From Labia minor (Eukaryota; Arthropoda; Insecta; Dermaptera; Spongiphoridae), in the NCBI GenBank assembly GCA_963082975.1, contig OY720350.1, positions 16,958,910 to 17,022,909 of the forward strand: a DNA stretch of 64,000 nucleotides. Reading direction: 5' to 3'. The notes beneath the pieces were generated by a model. That model did no database searches, was not told where the DNA came from, and saw nothing but the letters and a program-made list of their open reading frames with translations. Shown piece after piece: positions 58,001 through 64,000 of this stretch (positions are counted from its first letter, which is position 1; each line of letters opens with the position of its first letter). The position numbers and the translations under genes are program-made.

Positions 58001-61000
58001 TTTATGCCGAAAACGGAGGGTCATCCTACGATGACCTTTCATAATTTGTACGGTACAATTAAAAAATGAAATTTTTAGAAAATAAATAATAAATTCGTTC
58101 ATTTTACATCATAAAAATATTAAAAAAATATATTATTGATATTTCTGATGAATAATTATTGTTTTATGCCGAAAACGGAGGGTCATCCTAGGATGACCTT
58201 TCATAATTTTTACGGAAAAATTAAAAAATGAAATTTTTAGAAAATAAATAAATTCGTTCATTTTACATCATAAAAATATTAAATAAATGTATTATTGATA
58301 TTTCTGATGAATAATTATTGTTTTATGCCGAAAACGGAGGGTCATCCTACGATGACCTTTCATAATTTTTACGGTACAATTAAAAAATGAAATTTTTAGA
58401 AAATAAATAATAAATTCGTACATTTTAGATCTTAAAAATATTAAAAAAATATATTATTGATATTTCTGATGAATAATTATTTTTTATCCCGAAAACGGAG
58501 GGTCATCCTAGGATGACCTTTCATAATTTTTACGGAAAAATTAAAAAATGAAATTTTTAGGAAATAAATAATAAATTCGTTCATTTTACATTATAAAAAT
58601 ATTAAATAAATATATTATTGATATTTCTGATGAATAATTATTTTTTTATGCCGAAAACGGAGGGTCATCCTACGATGACCTTTCATAATTTGTACGGTAC
58701 AATTAAAAAATGAAATTTTTAGAAAATAAATAATAAATTCGTTCATTTTACACCATAAAAATATTAAAAAAATATATTATTGATATTTCTGATGAATAAT
58801 TATTGTTTTATGCCGAAAACGGAGGGTCATCCTAGGATGACCTTTCATAATTTTTACGGAAAAATTAAAAAATGAAATTTTTAGAAAATAAATAAATTCG
58901 TTCATTTTACATCATAAAAATATTAAATAAATATATTATTGATATTTCTGATGAATAATTATTTTTTTATGCCGAAAACGGAGGGTCATCCTACTATGAC
59001 CTTTCATAATTTTTACGGTACAATTAAAAAATGAAATTTTTAGAAAATAAATAATAAATTCGTTCATTTTAGATCTTAAAAATATTAAAAAAATATATTA
59101 TTGATATTTCTGATGAATAATTATTTTTTATCCCGAAAACGGAGGGTCATCCTAGGATACCCTTCATAATTTTTACGGAAAAATTAAAAAATGAAATTTT
59201 TAGAAAATAAATAAATTCGTTCATTTTACATCATAAAAATATTAAATAAATATATTATTGATATTTCTGATGAATAATTATTTTTTTATGCCGAAAACGG
59301 AGGGTTATTCTACGATGACCTTTCATAATTTTTACGGTAAAATTAAAAAATGTAATTTTTAGAAATAAAATAATAAATTCGTTCATTTTACATCATAAAA
59401 ATATTAAAAAAATATATTATTGAAATTTCTGATGAATAATTATTTTTTTATGCCGAAAACGGAGGGTCATCCTACGATGACCTTTCATAATTTTTACGGA
59501 AAAATTAAAAAATGAAATTTTTAGAAAATAAATAATAAATTCGTTGATTTTACATCATAAAAATATGAAAAAAATATATTATTGATATTTCTGATGAATA
59601 ATTATTTTTTATCCCGAAAACGGAGGGTCATCCTAGGATGACCTTTCATAATTTTTACGGTAAAATTAAAAAATGTAATTTTTAGAAAATAAATAAATTC
59701 GTTCATTTTACATTATAAAAATATTAAATAAATATATTATTGATATTTCTGATGAATAATTATTTTTTATCCCGAAAACGGAGGGTCATCCTAGGATGAC
59801 CTTTCATAATTTTTACGGTAAAATTAAAAAATGAAATTTTTAGGAAATAAATAATAAATTCGTTCATTTTACACCATAAAAATATTAAATAAATATATTA
59901 TTGATATTTCTGATGAATAATTATTTTTTTATGCCGAAAACGGAGGGTCATCCTACGGTGACCTTTCATAATTTGTACGGTACAATTAAAAAATGAAATT
60001 TTTAGGAAATAAATAATAAATTCGTTCGTTTTACATCATAAAAATATTAAAAAAATATATTATTGATCTTTCTGATGAATAATTATTTTTTTATGCCGAA
60101 AACGGAGGGTCATCCTACGATGACCTTTCATAATTTTTACGGTACAATTAAAAAATGAAATTTTTAGAAAATAAATAATAAATTCGTTCATTTTACATCA
60201 TAAAAATATTAAAAAAATATATTATTGATATTTCTGATGAATAATTATTGTTTTATGCCGAAAACGGAGGGTCATCCTACGATGACCTTTCATAATTTTT
60301 ACGGTACAATTAAAAAATGAAATTTTTAGAAAATAAATAATAAATTCGTTCATTTTACATCATAAAAATATTAAAAAAATATATTATTGATATTTCTGAT
60401 GAATAATTATTGTTTTATGCCGAAAACGGAGGGTCATCCTAGGATGACCTTTCATAATTTTTACGGAAAAATTAAAAAATGAAATTTTTAGAAAATAAAT
60501 AAATTCGTTCATTTTACATCATAAAAATATTAAATAAATGTATTATTGATATTTCTGATGAATAATTATTTTTTTATGCCGAAAACGGAGGGTCATCCTA
60601 CGATGACCTTTCATAATTTGTACGGTACAATTAAAAAATGAAATTTTTAGAAAATAAATAATAAATTCGTTCATTTTACATCATAAAAATATTAAAAAAA
60701 TATATTATTGATATTTCTGATGAATAATTATTGTTTTATGCCGAAAACGGAGGGTCATCCTACGATGACCTTTCATAATTTTTACGGTACAATTAAAAAA
60801 TGAAATTTTTAGAAAATAAATAATCAATTCGTTCATTTTAGATCTTAAAAATATTAAAAAAATATATTATTGATATTTCTGATGAATAATTATTTTTTAT
60901 CCCGAAAACGGAGGGTCATCCTAGGATGACCTTTCATAATTTTTACGGAAAAATTAAAAAATGAAATTTTTAGGAAATAAATAATAAATTCGTTCATTTT

Positions 61001-64000
61001 ACATTATAAAAATATTAAATAAATATATTATTGATATTTCTGATGAATAATTATTTTTTTATGCCGAAAACGGAGGGTCATCCTACGATGACCTTTCATA
61101 ATTTGTACGGTACAATTAAAAAATGAAATTTTTAGAAAATAAATAATAAATTCGTTCATTTTACACCATAAAAATATTAAAAAAATATATTATTGATATT
61201 TCTGATGAATAATTATTGTTTTATGCCGAAAACGGAGGGTCATCCTAGGATGACCTTTCATAATTTTTACGGAAAAATTAAAAAATGAAATTTTTAGAAA
61301 ATAAATAAATTCGTTCATTTTACATCATAAAAATATTAAATAAATATATTATTGATATTTCTGATGAATAATTATTTTTTTATGCCGAAAACGGAGGGTC
61401 ATCCTACGATGACCTTTCATAATTTTTACGGTACAATTAAAAAATGAAATTTTTAGAAAATAAATAATAAATTCGTTCATTTTAGATCTTAAAAATATTA
61501 AAAAAATATATTATTGATATTTCTGATGAATAATTATTTTTTATCCCGAAAACGGAGGGTCATCCTAGGATACCCTTCATAATTTTTACGGAAAAATTAA
61601 AAAATGAAATTTTTAGAAAATAAATAAATTCGTTCATTTTACATCATAAAAATATTAAATAAATATATTATTGATATTTCTGATGAATAATTATTTTTTT
61701 ATGCCGAAAACGGAGGGTTATTCTACGATGACCTTTCATAATTTTTACGGTAAAATTAAAAAATGTAATTTTTAGAAATAAAATAATAAATTCGTTCATT
61801 TTACATCATAAAAATATTAAAAAAATATATTATTGATATTTCTGATGAATAATTATTTTTTTATGCCGAAAACGGAGGGTCATCCTACGATGACCTTTCA
61901 TAATTTTTACGGAAAAATTAAAAAATGAAATTTTTAGAAAATAAATAATAAATTCGTTGATTTTACATCATAAAAATATGAAAAAAATATATTATTGATA
62001 TTTCTGATGAATAATTATTTTTTATCCCGAAAACGGAGGGTCATCCTAGGATGACCTTTCATAATTTTTACGGTAAAATTAAAAAATGTAATTTTTAGAA
62101 AATAAATAAATTCGTTCATTTTACATTATAAAAATATTAAATAAATATATTATTGATATTTCTGATGAATAATTATTTTTTTATGCCGAAAACGGAGGGT
62201 CATCCTACGGTGACCTTTCATAATTTGTACGGTACAATTAAAAAATGAAATTTTTAGGAAATAAATAATAAATTCGTTCGTTTTACATCATAAAAATATT
62301 AAAAAAATATATTATTGATCTTTCTGATGAATAATTATTTTTTTATGCCGAAAACGGAGGGTCATCCTACGATGACCTTTCATAATTTTTACGGTACAAT
62401 TAAAAAATGAAATTTTTAGAAAATAAATAATAAATTCGTTCATTTTACATCATAAAAATATTAAAAAAATATATTATTGATATTTCTGATGAATAATTAT
62501 TGTTTTATGCCGAAAACGGAGGGTCATACTACGATGACCTTTCATAATTTGTACGGTACAATTAAAAAATGAAATTTTTAGAAAATAAATAATAAATTCG
62601 TTCATTTTACATCATAAAAATATTAAAAAAATATATTATTGATATTTCTGATGAATAATTATTGTTTTATGCCGAAAACGGAGGGTCATCCTACGATGAC
62701 CTTTCATAATTTGTACGGTACAATTAAAAAATGAAATTTTTAGAAACTAAATAATAAATTCGTTCATTTTACATTATAAAAATATTAAATAAATATATTA
62801 TTGATATTGCTGATGAATAATTATTTTTTTATGCCGAAAACGGAGGGTCATCCTACGATGACCTTTCATAATTTGTACGGTACAATTAAAAAATGAAATT
62901 TTTAGAAAATAAATAATAAATTCGTTCATTTTACATCATAAAAATATTAAAAAAATATATTATTGATATTTCTGATGAATAATTATTGTTTTATGCCGAA
63001 AACGGAGGGTCATCCTAGGATGACCTTTCATAATTTTTACGGAAAAATTAAAAAATGAAATTTCTAGAAAATAAATAAATTCGTTCATTTTACATCATAA
63101 AAATATTAAATAAATGTATTATTGATATTTCTGATGAATAATTATTTTTTTATGCCGAAAACGGAGGGTCATCCTACGATGACCTTTCATAATTTGTACG
63201 GTACAATTAAAAAATGAAATTTTTAGAAAATAAATAATAAATTCGTTCATTTTACATCATAAAAATATTAAAAAAATATATTATTGATATTTCTGATGAA
63301 TAATTATTGTTTTATGCCGAAAACGGAGGGTCATCCTACGATGACCTTTCATAATTTTTACGGTACAATTAAAAAATGAAATTTTTAGAAAATAAATAAT
63401 AAATTCGTTGATTTTACATCATAAAAATATGAAAAAAATATATTATTGATATTTCTGATGAATAATTATTTTTTATCCCGAAAACGGAGGGTCATCCTAG
63501 GATGACCTTTCATAATTTTTACGGAAAAATTAAAAAATGAAATTTTTAGGAAATAAATAATAAATTCGTTCATTTTACATTATAAAAATATTAAATAAAT
63601 ATATTATTGATATTTCTGATGAATAATTATTTTTTTATGCCGAAAACGGAGGGTCATCCTACGATGACCTTTCATAATTTGTACGGTACAATTAAAAAAT
63701 GAAATTTTTAGAAAATAAATAATAAATTCGTTCATTTTACACCATAAAAATATTAAAAAAATATATTATTGATATTTCTGATGAATAATTATTGTTTTAT
63801 GCCGAAAACGGAGGGTCATCCTAGGATGACCTTTCATAATTTTTACGGAAAAATTAAAAAATGAAATTTTTAGAAAATAAATAAATTCGTTCATTTTACA
63901 TCATAAAAATATTAAATAAATATATTATTGATATTTCTGATGAATAATTATTTTTTTATGCCGAAAACGGAGGGTCATCCTACGATGACCTTTCATAATT
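52000..64000 (+). repeat. Right-hand subarray with private variants (ACACCAT, GGATACCC, GGTTATTC)
   Basis: From about 52 kb the array carries variants not seen, or hardly seen, to the left. ACACCATAAA replaces ACATCATAAA at about 52.0, 54.9, 56.2, 58.75, 59.87, 61.16 and 63.74 kb. GGATACCC, a one-base shortening of GGATGACC with changed order, lies at 52,406, 55,301, 59,157 and 61,570, with ATACCA at 56,585. GGTTATTC lies at 55,448, 56,731, 59,303 and 61,716, and AGAAATAAAATAATAAATTC follows it in three of these. Three copies of a block of about 1.45 kb (nine monomers) lie at about 55,740-57,190, 58,312-59,760 and 60,725-62,175. Partial copies lie to the left, and another starts before the window ends. 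The order of these marks is constant. Confidence 0.8.

Larger units (their letters stand above)
317..64000 (+). repeat. Satellite DNA array, about 160-bp monomer, roughly 395-400 tandem copies
   Basis: The same unit repeats head to tail without interruption to the end of the window, so the right boundary is not seen. Spacing between successive TTCATAATTT starts is 158-162 bp. The differences come from a 3-bp indel (AATAATAAATTCG against AATAAATTCG) and a T-run that differs by about a base before ATGCC or ATCCC. I count about 34 G+C in a 161-bp copy, near 21%. Most of that G+C sits in the last 35 bp or so of the monomer (CCCGAAAACGGAGGG and the hairpin after it). Copies differ from one another at a limited set of class-defining sites, with few private changes, which indicates strong homogenisation. 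A monomer near nucleosome-repeat length and megabase-type organisation are usual for centromeric or pericentromeric heterochromatin. That location is inference; nothing in the window proves it. No long open frame exists in the array because each monomer carries stops in all frames. Confidence 0.97.

Noticed and set aside
317..64000. CRISPR array
   Set aside because: There are no unique spacers. Whole 160-bp units repeat, and the variable sites are shared among many copies.
317..64000. The satellite as a multiplied mariner fragment or MITE
   Set aside because: Apart from TTCGTTCAT at the junction, the monomer shows no similarity to the relic, no long terminal inverted repeats and no flanking TA duplications.
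317..64000. Many TATA-like and poly(A)-signal-like strings
   Set aside because: They are expected by chance at about 79% A+T and are not linked to any coding region.

Overview
The window is almost entirely one satellite DNA array from a eukaryote, most likely an animal. From about position 317 to the last base (63.7 kb) it is an uninterrupted head-to-tail tandem repeat. The monomer is 158-162 bp, the composition is roughly 79% A+T, and all copies (about 395-400) lie in the same orientation. No gene, RNA gene, transposon insertion, inversion or non-satellite spacer was seen inside the array. I do not recognise the satellite family by name. The animal assignment rests on a short mariner-like transposase relic at the left edge, since mariner elements are typical of insects and other metazoans. 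The species cannot be determined from the sequence.

Layout. Positions 1-108 are unique flanking DNA with no recognisable feature. Positions 109-318 are the decayed mariner transposase relic: the segment around the catalytic D-E-T-W motif is joined directly to the C-terminal tail, so the middle of the gene is missing. The relic's reading frame runs into the first satellite monomer and stops there at 346-348. From 317 onward, every monomer has the same plan. An AT-rich body of about 125 bp (TTCATAATTTKTACGG at its left end, a conserved TTCGTTC box, a conserved CTGATGA box) is followed by a GC-richer block of about 35 bp. That block contains CCGAAAACGG and a short inverted repeat, GGTCATC-CTAS-GATGACC.

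The monomers fall into about ten variant classes, told apart by linked substitutions and a 3-bp indel. The classes recur in fixed orders, so the array has higher-order repeat (HOR) structure. The core order, called J-B-K-G-A-B-C-D-E here, is seen first at 2561-4007 and recurs in whole or part across much of the window. On top of this lie large duplications: a 6.7-kb block repeated 7.56 kb downstream, a 1,940-bp 12-mer in tandem near 21.8-25.7 kb, a 2.9-kb block at 23.8/27.5 kb, a 2,888-bp 18-mer in tandem at 36.35-42.3 kb, and a young family with private variants at 52-64 kb. The interval of about 33.3-43.1 kb lacks four of the common classes and looks like a separately homogenised island.

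The most interesting possibilities are two. First, the conserved small hairpin carries several arm changes that would keep pairing in RNA. Second, the order CTGATGA / GAAAACGGA / TTCGTT-C resembles a (probably degenerate) hammerhead ribozyme core, a motif known from several animal satellites. Stems I and II are poor here, so this is a hypothesis only. Base counts, copy numbers and block edges were read by eye and are approximate unless exact positions are given.
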